Of a DNA stretch of 64,000 nt, positions 27,332-36,848 are shown in pieces. Under the pieces are notes generated by a model. That model searched no databases, was not told where the DNA came from, and worked only from the letters and a program-made list of their open reading frames with translations. Position numbers and translations under genes: made by a program. Position 1 is the stretch's first letter, and each line of letters starts with the position of its first letter. This DNA comes from CAYVQF01 sp964454015 (GTDB lineage Bacteria > Myxococcota_A > Bradymonadia > UBA4248). The stretch is from NCBI GenBank assembly GCA_964454015.1, contig CAYVQF010000008.1:1-64000 (forward strand), read 5' to 3'.

Positions 27332-27882
27332 AGGGCGAAGTTCTGGTTCTCTTGGCGGAAGGCTTCGAGGAGATCGAGACGGCGACCATCGTGGATGTGT
27401 TGCGGCGCGGTGAGGTGCCCGTGACCCTGGCGGGCTTGGACGGCGTCGGGCCCTGTCGTGGCTCGCGTGGGATCGTCTTCGTCCCCGATGTCGCCTTCGA
27501 CGCGGCGGAGGGGCCGTGGGCGTGGGTGGTGCTGCCCGGCGGCATGGGGGGGACGGAGCGCCTCGCGGCCGATGGCAGGGTGCGTGACTTGCTGCAACGC
27601 CAGCTCGCCGGTGAGGGGCATGTTGCGGCGATCTGCGCGGCGCCGATGGTGCTGGAAGGGGCCGGGCTGCTGCCGGACCACGCCTATACCTGCCATCCGG
27701 CGGTGGCGCAGCGTTTACGCACCCCGGGGCGCCAAGATGTGGCGGTGGTGGATAGCCCGCGGGTGGTGACCTCACAGTCGGCGGCGACGGCCATGGCCTT
27801 TGCCCTCCACCTGGTGGCGCGGGAGCGCGGGGCCGCGGTGCGCGCTCAGGTAGCGACGGGCTTGGGCTGTCCCGGGGCCTGA
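27328..27882 (+). CDS. DJ-1/PfpI-family protein (YajL-like)
   Basis: A 184-residue protein. The family glutamate lies in LLAEGFEEIET and the reactive cysteine in AAICAAPMVLEGAGLL (near residue 100). LPGGMGGTERLAAD and the C-terminal VVTSQSAATAMAFALHLV complete the DJ-1 pattern. Members act as redox-sensitive chaperones or glyoxalase/deglycase-type enzymes, and the sequence alone does not decide between these. The start is coupled to the XdhC-like gene (ATGA overlap), which hints at a shared oxidative or purine-related context. Confidence 0.9.
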   Translation: MKGEVLVLLAEGFEEIETATIVDVLRRGEVPVTLAGLDGVGPCRGSRGIVFVPDVAFDAAEGPWAWVVLPGGMGGTERLAADGRVRDLLQRQLAGEGHVAAICAAPMVLEGAGLLPDHAYTCHPAVAQRLRTPGRQDVAVVDSPRVVTSQSAATAMAFALHLVARERGAAVRAQVATGLGCPGA

Positions 27883-28085
27883 CGCTGGTCACGGCGCATT
27901 TTTTTGCCACCGTCTTTTCTTTTGGGGGTGGCATGCTCACCTTTCATTAGGAGTGCACCCTATGGGGTGTGGTGGTGCTTGGCGCGATTTGTGCTATTGG
28001 CGCGGCGGCTGATGGCACGTGTCGTCCCGGTGGCCTGAATGGAGGCTGCCGCGAGCAGGGCGCGTAAGTACCAGGGAGGTAGGCG

Positions 28086-28349
28086 ATGACGAGAGACCCA
28101 ATGAGGGACAATGTGATCCCGTTGAAGGAGCGACGCGGCGCTGCCCCGGTAGCCACGTCGTCTTTGCGCATGCATAGTTTGTTACTGCGGGTGGTAGAGC
28201 CTGAGAAGCCCGCCGGCCGTCCGGCCGGGGTGCGCCTCTTTGATCGGATGCGCTTCTTTTCCTCGCGTCTGGTGCATTTTCCTCTCGCCGTGAATCCTGT
28301 ATTGGACGATGGTTCGCGTTTGCCCGAGAGTGGGGCCAAGAACGACTGA
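28086..28349 (+). CDS. Small basic hypothetical protein
   Basis: An 87-residue protein that I do not recognise. The start has a good ribosome site, GGGAGG, 6 bp upstream. It is rich in Arg and Pro with a short hydrophobic patch (MHSLLLRVVE) and no signal peptide. The next gene begins 18 bp downstream on the same strand. The codon pattern and ribosome site favour a real gene, but its size leaves doubt. The 203 bp upstream contain no other convincing gene. Confidence 0.55.
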   Translation: MTRDPMRDNVIPLKERRGAAPVATSSLRMHSLLLRVVEPEKPAGRPAGVRLFDRMRFFSSRLVHFPLAVNPVLDDGSRLPESGAKND

Positions 28350-28367
28350 CCGGGCGAGTGACGAGAG

Positions 28368-29579
28368 GTGAGCTTGGGGCGCGCAGCCGCAAAATCGGAA
28401 GCTTTTCTCCGGGATTTCCTGCTGAGCTTGCTCAAAGGGGGCAGCGTCGATGTGGCTTTGCCCATGGATAGGGCGACCTACCGCGAATTGCAGATTGGCT
28501 TGGAGGGGATGAGCGGCCTGTGGCCGGAGGTGGCGCATGCCATCGAGTTGCGCGCCGAGACCCTCTTGCGCGGGGGCTCACTCTTTGCGTTGAACCAGGC
28601 CTTTTTGCGGCACGCCGTGGTGCTCTATCAGGTGCTCGTGGCTTTGCACGGTGCGGCAGAGCGCGGGGAGCTGGCACGTCGCCGCTTGCAGACGATCAAC
28701 GTCGATGCTTTGCGTCTGTTGAGCGATGCCCTGCCCCAGGGGCGCGACGCCCTGGTCGCGCAACATGTGCTGTTGGACCCCGTCTTCAACTTGGTCCGAG
28801 AAGATGTGCGCGTCACTTTTCGCTGGGGGCCGCGCCTGCACTTCTACGGGGAGCCCGTGCGCTGGCGCAAGTGGCCATGGCGCACGCGGGCCGTGCTCGA
28901 CGATGGGACGGGGGTCGACGTCGCCGTGGCGCTCTTTGAACGGGTGACCGCCCAGGCTTGGCACGCGTTGCTGCACTGCTCGCCCGTGACCTGTTTGGTG
29001 CGGGCCGATCGCCTGTTCGGGCGCTTGGATGCGTCGCGCCTGGCGCCGGTTTTTGCCGACGAGACCCTGTGCCGTTACGCAACCCACGCGATCTGCGAGC
29101 AGGGTTTCGTTGGCCACTTCGCGACCCTGAGCGATGCGGCGGTGGGGCTGCTGCGCGGCGCTGGGGGGGCGAGGGAGGGCCTCACCTATGTGCGCTTTCT
29201 GTTCAACTTGGCGCTCACCCATGCCTTTTGGTCTCCTGATGTGGCGGACGACGTGCTGCGCCAGGCGCGCTATCAGCCCCCGACGCGGCAATTGCGCGTC
29301 GAAGCGCCGGGCTCGAGCCACGGGACGGCTTCCGTGGTCCGTGAGGCCGGTGACGCGGCGCGCCGCGACGCCCAGGAGAGGGCGCGGGCGCTGCGTTTGG
29401 GGTGGGCCTTGCTGCAGGAAGTGATGGAGCGCTGCCCGCGGTTGGATTGGCCGCGGGGGGATGACGAGCTGGACGCCATGGCGGTGCTGCGCGGGCGGGC
29501 GCAGCGCCTCGCTGGCGGTGAGCCGCTGCGCCAAGAAGCGCGGACGCTGTTGGCCCAGGCGCGGCTGCTAGATCCTTAG
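28368..29579 (+). CDS. Hypothetical protein
   Basis: A 403-residue, largely helical protein that I do not recognise. Translation probably starts at GTG 28368, where the ribosome site is weak (GAGAG directly before). The region RVTFRWGPRLHFYGEPVRWR near residue 145 is strand-like and aromatic; the rest is leucine- and alanine-rich with many Arg. No signal peptide or membrane segment is present. Its stop overlaps the stop of the convergent comEC gene by 3-4 bp. Confidence 0.68.
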   Translation: MSLGRAAAKSEAFLRDFLLSLLKGGSVDVALPMDRATYRELQIGLEGMSGLWPEVAHAIELRAETLLRGGSLFALNQAFLRHAVVLYQVLVALHGAAERGELARRRLQTINVDALRLLSDALPQGRDALVAQHVLLDPVFNLVREDVRVTFRWGPRLHFYGEPVRWRKWPWRTRAVLDDGTGVDVAVALFERVTAQAWHALLHCSPVTCLVRADRLFGRLDASRLAPVFADETLCRYATHAICEQGFVGHFATLSDAAVGLLRGAGGAREGLTYVRFLFNLALTHAFWSPDVADDVLRQARYQPPTRQLRVEAPGSSHGTASVVREAGDAARRDAQERARALRLGWALLQEVMERCPRLDWPRGDDELDAMAVLRGRAQRLAGGEPLRQEARTLLAQARLLDP

Positions 29580-32062
29580 GGACGACAGCAGGTGGCTAGC
29601 GCCAAGGAGCGGCCGTTGCTTTGGAAGCGGATCGAGCCGTAGATGTCGGTGCGCAGGGTGGAGATGCCCCGTTGGGTGGCGCGCCAGAGGGGGCCCGCAT
29701 GGGGAAAGTCGAAGCGGTTGGGCACGCCCAGAGAGAGGATGAGGTGCTCGGGCTGCACCGTGTCGAGGAACAGGGCTGAGCTCGATGTGCTGGAGCCGTG
29801 GTGTCCGGCCTTGAGGACGTTGGCGGAGAGCGGGGCGCCGCGGGCGACCAAGGCGCGCTCGGCGGGCTCCTCGATGTCGCCGGTGAACAAGAAGGAGACC
29901 CGGTCATAGTCCAGGCGCAAGACGATGCTGCGGTTGTTGCGGTCTAGGTCTGCGGCGTCGGGCGGGGGCCAGAGCACCTGCAGGCTCACCTCGCCGATGC
30001 GCAGGTGCGGGTGGTGGTAGTCGATGCGCTTGACCTCGGCTCCGCTCGCGCTGATGGCCGCGGCGAGAGATTGGTAGGCCGCGTCGTGGGGGACGTCGCC
30101 GTTGAGCCAGATCTCGTCGACGGCGATGGCGTCGAGTACGGCCTCCATGCCGCCATAGTGATCATAGTGGGGATGGGTCAAGACCAACCAATCGAGCTTG
30201 TTGACGCCCCTGGCGCCGAGGTAGGGGACGATGAGGCGTTCGCCGACGTCGAAACGCGCACCGGGGACACCGCCCGCGTCGATGAGCATGTTGTGACCCG
30301 TAGGAAAGGCGATGAAGATGGCGTCTCCCAATCCCACGGCGAGGAAGGTGACCTCCAGGGGGGGCTGGCGCCAAGGAGGGTTGACGCATGCTTGGGCCAG
30401 CCAGAGACCCGCGCAGAGCCCAAGCGCCAAGAGCAGGGCCAGGACGCGCTTGGCGCGGCGCTGGGGACGCCGCAACGCGAAGAGGGCCAGGGCCGTGGTC
30501 GCGGCGATGAGCCACCCTGCCCGCGGTGTCGCGGTGTGAATCGCTGGCATCCAGGACACGAAGAGGTCGACGCTGGCTACCATCCACGTCTCGGCCCACC
30601 CCGCAGCCGCGGAGAGGTGTCGCCCGACCTCTGGCAGGAGGGGCTGGAAGAGCACGGCCAGGAGGGCCAGGGGCAACAAGACGAAGCTGACCGTGGGGAT
30701 CACCCAGAGGTTGGCCACGATACCCACCAGGGGGATCTCGCCAAAGTGGGCGATGAGGGCTGGCGTGGTGGCGAGGGAGGCGCCTCCTGTGGCCACGGAG
30801 GACGAGAGCAGCCACTGCAGGGGGCGCCGCAGCCATGGCCGCTGGATTCGCTGCTGGAGGGCACAGCGCCACGGTGCTTCAAAGCTCCGCGAGGTCCAGA
30901 TGAGGCCCAAGACTGCCGAGAAGGAGAGCTGAAAGCCTGGGCTGAAGAGCTCTGCCGGACGGTAAAGCAGGAGCATGATCGCCGCGAGGGCCAAGGACGT
31001 GGTGTTGAGAGGATCGCGCCGCAGGATCTGCGCGCCGAGCAAGCAGGACGCCATGATGAACGCCCGGCGTGCGCTGACGGGCGCCCCGACATAGATGACA
31101 TAGAAGAGCAACAGGGGCAGGGTGACACAGGCCGCGGCGCGCTGCTTGCCCACGCGTCGACAGAGCCAGGTCCAGCGGCCGAGAAGTTGACTCGCAAGCC
31201 ACAAGACCGCCATGGCCACCAGGCCGAAATGCAAACCACTGACGGCCAAGACGTGGGCCAGGCCGCTGCGGGCGAAGGAGGCGCGCACCTCCGGGTGGAC
31301 GCTGCTCCCTTGCCCAAGGGCGATGGCCGGCAGGATCCCGTGGGGGCTGTGGCGCGACAACATGGCGAAGGCGGCCTGGCGGTGCTCGCTCGTGGCGTCG
31401 CGCCAAGCGGCCAGTGGGCTGGCCTCCTCTGCGGGGTGGAGGGGGATGAGGGCGCCCAGGGGGTGAAGGGTGAGCTGCAGGCCCCGCTGCGCCGCCCATG
31501 CCCGCGGGTCGAAGGCACCCGGCACGGCTGGTGGGCGTGGGTGGTTGAAGCGAAAGCGCCCGAGGTAATGCCGCCCGACATTGACCTCGCCGCCTTGGGG
31601 GAGATAGAGCCAGGCGCGGCGATGGTCGGGACGCAGGGCGCGGCGATCGGGGCCGCTGCGCACCACGATGGCGGCGACGCCGGGCCGCTCAGGGTCGGGG
31701 TGGCTCAGGCCGTCCACTTCGACCACGGCGACGCGCACCTCAGCGTCGTGTAGGCGTGTGGGGCCGCGGTGATCGGCGATCCAGATTGCGCAGCCGCCGC
31801 AGAAGGACAGCATGAGTAGGGAGGTGCGCCAGAAGATGGGGCGCCGGGTGCGGCAGGCGGCGAGCAAGGCGAGGGCTGCGGCGGCGGTGGCCATGGTGAT
31901 GCAGGCGTCTGCGCCCGCCGCTGGCGAGGAGACGCTCGCAGCAGGGAGGGTGGATCCCAAGAGCACACCCGCGCCGAGGGCCCAGGCCACGAGAGTGAGC
32001 GCGGGCTGGCCGTGGCCGCCGTGATGGGCTTGGGCTAGGATGGGGTCGAGGAAGCGCGCCAT
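29576..32062 (-). CDS. comEC: ComEC/Rec2 DNA-uptake channel protein
   Basis: An 828-residue inner-membrane protein of the full three-part type. The N-terminal part (residues 20-230) has membrane helices and an OB-like DUF4131 region. The central competence domain (about 240-540) has many membrane helices and the block LAVSGLHFGLVAMAVLWL. The C-terminal metallo-beta-lactamase domain carries LTHPHYDHYGGM, LFTGDIEEPAE and LKAGHHGSS. By family knowledge it passes one DNA strand into the cytosol during natural transformation, and the C-terminal domain may degrade the other strand. It is convergent with, and touches, the upstream plus-strand gene. Confidence 0.94.
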   Translation of the reverse strand: MARFLDPILAQAHHGGHGQPALTLVAWALGAGVLLGSTLPAASVSSPAAGADACITMATAAAALALLAACRTRRPIFWRTSLLMLSFCGGCAIWIADHRGPTRLHDAEVRVAVVEVDGLSHPDPERPGVAAIVVRSGPDRRALRPDHRRAWLYLPQGGEVNVGRHYLGRFRFNHPRPPAVPGAFDPRAWAAQRGLQLTLHPLGALIPLHPAEEASPLAAWRDATSEHRQAAFAMLSRHSPHGILPAIALGQGSSVHPEVRASFARSGLAHVLAVSGLHFGLVAMAVLWLASQLLGRWTWLCRRVGKQRAAACVTLPLLLFYVIYVGAPVSARRAFIMASCLLGAQILRRDPLNTTSLALAAIMLLLYRPAELFSPGFQLSFSAVLGLIWTSRSFEAPWRCALQQRIQRPWLRRPLQWLLSSSVATGGASLATTPALIAHFGEIPLVGIVANLWVIPTVSFVLLPLALLAVLFQPLLPEVGRHLSAAAGWAETWMVASVDLFVSWMPAIHTATPRAGWLIAATTALALFALRRPQRRAKRVLALLLALGLCAGLWLAQACVNPPWRQPPLEVTFLAVGLGDAIFIAFPTGHNMLIDAGGVPGARFDVGERLIVPYLGARGVNKLDWLVLTHPHYDHYGGMEAVLDAIAVDEIWLNGDVPHDAAYQSLAAAISASGAEVKRIDYHHPHLRIGEVSLQVLWPPPDAADLDRNNRSIVLRLDYDRVSFLFTGDIEEPAERALVARGAPLSANVLKAGHHGSSTSSSALFLDTVQPEHLILSLGVPNRFDFPHAGPLWRATQRGISTLRTDIYGSIRFQSNGRSLALATCCRP

Positions 32063-32156
32063 GAGGCTACCTGCCGGCAGGGGAAGCGGGCTGGCTTCCC
32101 GGTGCGTGGGTTATCGGCAGGTCGCGTGGCGCGTTGCGGAAAAATCGCCCGTTTTT

Positions 32157-34244
32157 TTAGGTCGCTGGGACCAGAATGCGTGCGCTCAGCGGCTTGACCC
32201 CAATGGCGAGCTCGCCGTTGGCCGCCACGGTGAAGGTGTCCTCGGGGTTGAGGACGTCCACGAGGCGGGTGCCGCTGGGGAAGGCGGTCTGCATGCGTCC
32301 GCCGCCCTCTTCGTCAGGGGCTTGGGTGTGGCTCTCTTTGCCTTCGTGGGTGTTGATGACCACCACGACGCGCTGGCCCTGATAGGTGCGCTGGAAGGCC
32401 AAGATGCCGGCGTCGCGCTCGTTGCCGGCGCGGGTGCTGTGCCAGAGGAACTCGAAATTCCCGCGGCGCAGCGGCGCGTGGGCCTTGCGCAGGCCGATGA
32501 GTTTCTGGGTGTGGAGGAAGGTCGGGCTGTCCAGGTTCCACGGCGAATAGCGATAGCCGTTGTAGTCGTACTTGGCGAACCAGGAGGCGCTGGGCTCCCA
32601 CATGTCCTCTCGGTTGGCGGGATCGTTGCCGCCATAGAAGGCCTGCTCCGTGCCGTAATAGATGCAGGGGATGCCGTGGGTGGTCAGGAGGTAGGTGAGG
32701 GCGTTCTTGAGGGAGGCGATGCCGTTGACGTCATCCCGGTCGTGGAGGTAGCGCGCGACATCGTGGTTGTCGAGGAAGGAGACGAGGAGCTGGTAAGGGG
32801 CGAGTCCGTTGCCTTCGCTGTCGGTGACGCCACCGGGCTGGGGGGTCCGGCTGTATTTGTCGAGGCGCGGGTTTTCGCCGCCCCAGCCATAGATGTCGCT
32901 GGTGCCGTTGGTGCGGCCTTGGCAGTAGGGGGCGGTGTTGCCAGGGGGGCACTTGAAGACGCTGTCGATGGCGTACTTCTGACTGAAGAAGAAGACCGAG
33001 TCGACTTGGTTGGGTCCGGTGTAGGCGGCGAGGAGGTCGTCGTTGCCGTCGAAGGCTTCGCCAAACATAAAGAAGTTGCGCTTGCCGCGGCTGAGGGCGT
33101 GCTGGCGCATGGCCGGGGCGAAGGCCTCCCAGAAGCTGTACTCGACGTGCTTGAGCGTGTCGATGCGGAAACCGTCGGCGTCAGTGACGTCGATCCAGTA
33201 AGTGAAGACCTGGATGAGGGCCTGGCGCACGGCCTCTTTCTCGGTGGCGATGTCTTTGAGGCCGCCGGGGAAATCGCCGAAGAGGGTCTGATCATTTTGG
33301 AAGTAGAGGCGCGCTTCGCCGTCGACGTAGCGGCCATCGATGCGGTGATGGTAGGGGCCGGTGCGCGGGGCATCCCAATCGATGACGCGTCCTTTGCGGT
33401 GGTACCAGTCGGGGTTGGCGAAGCCCAAAGTTTCGTCGCGGCCGCTGATGATGCCGTCGCCGTTGAGATCGATGTGGGTGGGTCCCGGGGCGAGGCGGTT
33501 GATTTCAGGCATGTAGAAGAAGATGACCGGTGCCGGCCCGGCGAGTCCGAGGCTGGTGAAGGAGCGAATGCCATCGGGATCCCAGTCGGGATCGTATTCG
33601 GTGATGCGGCTCAGGGGACGCTCTTCTCCGATGGGTCCTCCGGGCATGGGGGCGCCGCTGCCGGCGAGCCACTCGTCGGGGCGGCCGTTCATGTTGATGT
33701 CGTAGAAGAAGACCTGGCCGACGTGGTTGGTGACGATGTCGAGGATGAGCTTCATGTCGCGGGCGTGCAGCTCGTCGCTGAGCTTGCGCAGGGTGCGCAG
33801 ATCGCCGAAGTGGGGGTTGTGCTTGAGAAAGTCCTGGGTCCAGTAGCCGTGATAGGAGGCGAAGCCCGCGTCCTCTTCGACGTTCTTGACGGTGGGCGAG
33901 ATCCACAAGGTGGTGACGCCCAGGGCCTGGAGGTAATCCAGCTTGTCGATGATGCCTTGCCAGTCGCCGCCGTGGTAGCGGGCCATGGAGCGGCGATCGA
34001 CGTTGAAGTTGTTGTTCGGGTCGCCGTCGTGAAAGCGATCGGTGATGACCTGGTAGATCACCTCATCGCGCCAGTCTTCCACGTGGGTGTCGAGCTTGAC
34101 CCCGGATTGCCACGGGCCGGCAGGGATGGGCTCGGCGTCGACACAGCCCAAGAGGAGTCCAGTGGCCAGGGCGAAGGTCAAGTACAGGCCAGCCGCGCGG
34201 GAAACGCTGCGGGCGCCAGAGCGTGACAGGGGTCGGTTCTGCAT
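32157..34244 (-). CDS. GH13 alpha-amylase-family lipoprotein
   Basis: A 695-residue glycoside hydrolase. The N-terminus is a lipoprotein signal with lipobox LLLGC near residue 34. Catalytic-domain motifs are in order: DIVTNHVGQVF, GFRIDTLKHVE (nucleophile near residue 362), FMFGEAFDGND (acid/base near 395) and FLDNHDVARY (third acid near 492). The C-terminal beta domain includes RVVVVINTHEGKE. An EF-hand-like loop, DLNGDGIISGRDE, lies near residue 260 between the first and second catalytic motifs. It probably cleaves alpha-glucans at the cell envelope; the exact bond specificity cannot be read. Confidence 0.92.
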   Translation of the reverse strand: MQNRPLSRSGARSVSRAAGLYLTFALATGLLLGCVDAEPIPAGPWQSGVKLDTHVEDWRDEVIYQVITDRFHDGDPNNNFNVDRRSMARYHGGDWQGIIDKLDYLQALGVTTLWISPTVKNVEEDAGFASYHGYWTQDFLKHNPHFGDLRTLRKLSDELHARDMKLILDIVTNHVGQVFFYDINMNGRPDEWLAGSGAPMPGGPIGEERPLSRITEYDPDWDPDGIRSFTSLGLAGPAPVIFFYMPEINRLAPGPTHIDLNGDGIISGRDETLGFANPDWYHRKGRVIDWDAPRTGPYHHRIDGRYVDGEARLYFQNDQTLFGDFPGGLKDIATEKEAVRQALIQVFTYWIDVTDADGFRIDTLKHVEYSFWEAFAPAMRQHALSRGKRNFFMFGEAFDGNDDLLAAYTGPNQVDSVFFFSQKYAIDSVFKCPPGNTAPYCQGRTNGTSDIYGWGGENPRLDKYSRTPQPGGVTDSEGNGLAPYQLLVSFLDNHDVARYLHDRDDVNGIASLKNALTYLLTTHGIPCIYYGTEQAFYGGNDPANREDMWEPSASWFAKYDYNGYRYSPWNLDSPTFLHTQKLIGLRKAHAPLRRGNFEFLWHSTRAGNERDAGILAFQRTYQGQRVVVVINTHEGKESHTQAPDEEGGGRMQTAFPSGTRLVDVLNPEDTFTVAANGELAIGVKPLSARILVPAT

Positions 34245-34273
34245 CTTCGTTGCCGCTTGGTTCAGGGTGACGG

Positions 34274-34285
34274 GGCGACGTCGCC
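34274..34285. promoter_or_regulatory. 12-bp palindrome upstream of the GH13 gene
   Basis: GGCGACGTCGCC is a perfect palindrome 30 bp upstream of the GH13 start, in the 156-bp gap to the L,D-transpeptidase gene. It is placed like an operator, but palindromes of this length and composition are frequent in high-GC DNA. Confidence 0.25.
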
Positions 34286-34400
34286 GGTGAAATGGCGCGT
34301 CACGATCCGACCCAACTGTAGCGGGAATCCACGCAGGGGGCCAGCGAGCGGCGGCGCGAAGCTGGCGAAGTGGCCAGCGCTCCGAGCTTCAGGGTGAGAG

Positions 34401-36716
34401 CTAGTCGATGAAATCAGGCGGCGGCGCGATTTTGGTCGGCTCAGGGGGCGAGGGCGGCGTCCGCAGGGCGCTGTCATCGAGGGCTGGTGTGCTCCCTTCA
34501 CCGGCGCCGAGGGCGCGCAGGACGTCATCGCCTTGCGCTGGCGCGGCCCCGTCGCCGGCTGTGGGCAAGACGTCGTCGCCCACATCTTCGCCGGCCTCTT
34601 CGGTGCCCGGCCGCGACAAGATCACCCGCTCCTTGGGAGTGCAGCGCAGAGATTGCGGCGTCGGTGGGGTGATGTGGTTCTGGATGTGGCGATAGGGATC
34701 GGCCAAGAAGTGCACCAGGCCCTGGTCGTCGACGCGGACGTTGAAGTAGTCGATGAAAACGTCGATGGACTCGGAGAAGACCACCCGGCGGGTGCGCATC
34801 TCCTCGAGGTCGCGCTGGACGTCGGGGGTCCACTTTCCTTCGTTGGCCAGGAGGTGTTCCGCCAGCTCCAGGGGATCCTGGACCCGCATGCAGCCGTGGG
34901 AGAAGGCGCGCACGGGGTAGCGGAAGAGGGCCTTCTTGGGCGTGTCGTGCATAAATGTTGCGTATTCGTTGGGGAATATGAACTTCACCCGCCCGAGAGC
35001 GTTGTGGTCACCCGGGAGCTGCCGCAAGACGGTGTAATTGTTCTCCGTGTAGTACTCGTAGTTGTTCTTGACCAGCCACTCTGGATCGGCGTGGATGAGC
35101 GGCAGATACTCCTCTTGCTCGATGCGCCTGGGCACATGCCAGTAAGGGTTGAACTCGGCGTAAGAGAGCTTGGCGTGTTGGCGCGGGGTGGCGTTGACGT
35201 AGAAGAGCTCCTTGGTGGCCGGATTGCACTCGCGGTCGCGGTTGCCGACGACGATGCGGAAGCGCCGCTCCAGCTTGCCGTGCCGCCAGACCTCTCCGTG
35301 AAAGTCTGGGATGTTGATGTAGATGTAATAGTCGCTGGGCGCGAGGAAGGTCTCCCGCCAGAAGTGGAGGTTGGCGTCGATCTGCTTGAGGCGGTCCTGG
35401 GCCGATGTGTTGAGGCTCGACCAGAAGCCTTTGTTCAATTCGGCGCTGACATCCATCTGGTGGGTCTCTTGGTAGCGGCTGATCGCCGCCTCCAAGGCGT
35501 CATCAAAGCGATTGTCGATCTCGCCCTGGAAATAACCCTCCGTGGCCAACCGCTTTTTGAGTTGCTTGGCCGTCTCCGAGTTCGTCCCCTTGCGCAGCGC
35601 CCGGGGGGTCACGCTGTTCCAGCCACCGTCGGCGACGATCTGCCGATAGCGTTCGCGCGCTTGCAGGAGTCGCTCATATTGATTGTGCGCCGGCAGGAGG
35701 CTGCTCAGGTGTGCTTGGACAGCCGCCATGCTGTCGGCGCTGCTCTCCATGGCCTGCGCCAGCGCGCGCAACTCATGCTGCTGGCGCTCCTGGCGCACTT
35801 CTTCCTCCAGACGGGGCAAGCGCCGTTTGCCCAACTTCTCCTTCTCCGCCGGCGTCAGGCGATTGAGGTTGTCGTGGCGCAAATCCCGCGCCCACAGCAA
35901 CCAGGCGTCGGCCAGAAGCAGCTCGAGCTCGGGCACGGCCTCGTAGGCGCGCTGGGTGCTCTCTTGCAACACCTCGAGGTGCGCGGCAAAGCGCGGCACG
36001 GCGCTGCCGGGAGCGAGCAAAAGCCCGAGGGCCGTCTCCTTGGCATCGTCCGCGCCCAGGTCGATGTCCGAGGCCAGGAGGATCTTGGTGAAGCGCTCCA
36101 CCTCATCCGTCTCCAGCTCCAGCTTCAACGACTCGATGCGCGCCAAATCACTGAGCTTATCCAAGAGCAGCGGCTCAATTCGCGCCAGATGGTAGCGGTG
36201 GGGTTGCAGCCCATGCTGCCCGGCATCGCGCAAGGTCTGCAGCAGCAATTCCGACTCGGGGATCAGTTGGCCCCCTGCCGTCAGGAGGGGGCGAAAGCTC
36301 CGCTGCGTATAGAACTCACGCAATCGCTCGGGGTGGTGGAGATCCACGTCCGGACGGTTGGCGCCGCGGGTCTTCTTGCGTTCCTCGGCGTTGGCGAAGG
36401 CTGCGTCGAGGCGCGCCTCGATGGCCGCGGTGAGCGCGGGTGGTTCTGCGCGGTGGGCGAGGAGCTTGGGCAGGTGCTTGTTGAAGGTCTGCACGAAGGC
36501 TTGGCATTGCTCTTCCCGCAAGGCCTCTGAACGTACCTCATCTAGAGCATTCCCTGTGCTCTCGCTCTGTCCCTCTGTGAGCGCTTCCGCTGCGCCTGGC
36601 CCCTCTGTCGCGGGCTCTTCGGCGCAGGCGCTCGGCAGCAACAAGGCGGCAAGCAGGGCCCAGGGCAGTAGAGAGGTTGGAGGATGAAGGATGGCGTGGT
36701 GGCGGATATCTTCCAT
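34401..36716 (-). CDS. L,D-transpeptidase (YcbB/LdtD-like)
   Basis: A 771-residue envelope enzyme. The N-terminus is hydrophobic (LLPWALLAALLLPSAC), either a lipoprotein signal at Cys31 or a normal signal peptide. Residues 90-370 are a helical scaffold as in LdtD. Residues 385-440 form a peptidoglycan-binding domain (AKQLKKRLATEGYFQGEIDN). Residues 455-620 form the YkuD catalytic domain ending in FSHGCMRVQDP with His607 and Cys609. The enzyme makes 3-3 cross-links in peptidoglycan or attaches proteins to it. The C-terminal 90 residues are Glu/Pro/Asp-rich and unusual. Confidence 0.9.
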   Translation of the reverse strand: MEDIRHHAILHPPTSLLPWALLAALLLPSACAEEPATEGPGAAEALTEGQSESTGNALDEVRSEALREEQCQAFVQTFNKHLPKLLAHRAEPPALTAAIEARLDAAFANAEERKKTRGANRPDVDLHHPERLREFYTQRSFRPLLTAGGQLIPESELLLQTLRDAGQHGLQPHRYHLARIEPLLLDKLSDLARIESLKLELETDEVERFTKILLASDIDLGADDAKETALGLLLAPGSAVPRFAAHLEVLQESTQRAYEAVPELELLLADAWLLWARDLRHDNLNRLTPAEKEKLGKRRLPRLEEEVRQERQQHELRALAQAMESSADSMAAVQAHLSSLLPAHNQYERLLQARERYRQIVADGGWNSVTPRALRKGTNSETAKQLKKRLATEGYFQGEIDNRFDDALEAAISRYQETHQMDVSAELNKGFWSSLNTSAQDRLKQIDANLHFWRETFLAPSDYYIYINIPDFHGEVWRHGKLERRFRIVVGNRDRECNPATKELFYVNATPRQHAKLSYAEFNPYWHVPRRIEQEEYLPLIHADPEWLVKNNYEYYTENNYTVLRQLPGDHNALGRVKFIFPNEYATFMHDTPKKALFRYPVRAFSHGCMRVQDPLELAEHLLANEGKWTPDVQRDLEEMRTRRVVFSESIDVFIDYFNVRVDDQGLVHFLADPYRHIQNHITPPTPQSLRCTPKERVILSRPGTEEAGEDVGDDVLPTAGDGAAPAQGDDVLRALGAGEGSTPALDDSALRTPPSPPEPTKIAPPPDFID

Positions 36717-36848
36717 GATGCTTCAACAAATCGAGGATGGACGAATAAGGGCATGCGCATGATAAAGGCATCCCCCATGGGGCTGGACAACCAGAGGCAG
36801 CCAGAGGCCTATTCCACCTCTAGCTGGCTTTTGCCTCCCTGGCCACCT

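Noticed and set aside
27899..27933. Inverted repeat TGCCACC / GGTGGCA beside a T-run, as a terminator after the DJ-1 gene
   Set aside because: The T-run precedes the hairpin on the plus strand, and the loop is 15 bp. The order is wrong for a Rho-independent terminator on either strand.
27962..28012. A 16-codon frame with AGGAG upstream, MGCGGAWRDLCYWRGG
   Set aside because: It is too short to support without conservation or ribosome profiling, and the AGGAG spacing is on the long side. It could be a leader peptide but nothing downstream supports attenuation.
32040..34226. Long plus-strand open frame opposite the GH13 gene
   Set aside because: The GH13 gene on the minus strand has all catalytic motifs. 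The plus frame has no motif and is Val/Glu/Ala-rich, typical of an antisense shadow. The same applies to the plus-strand frames at 18423-20075, 30005-31753 and 34533-36530.
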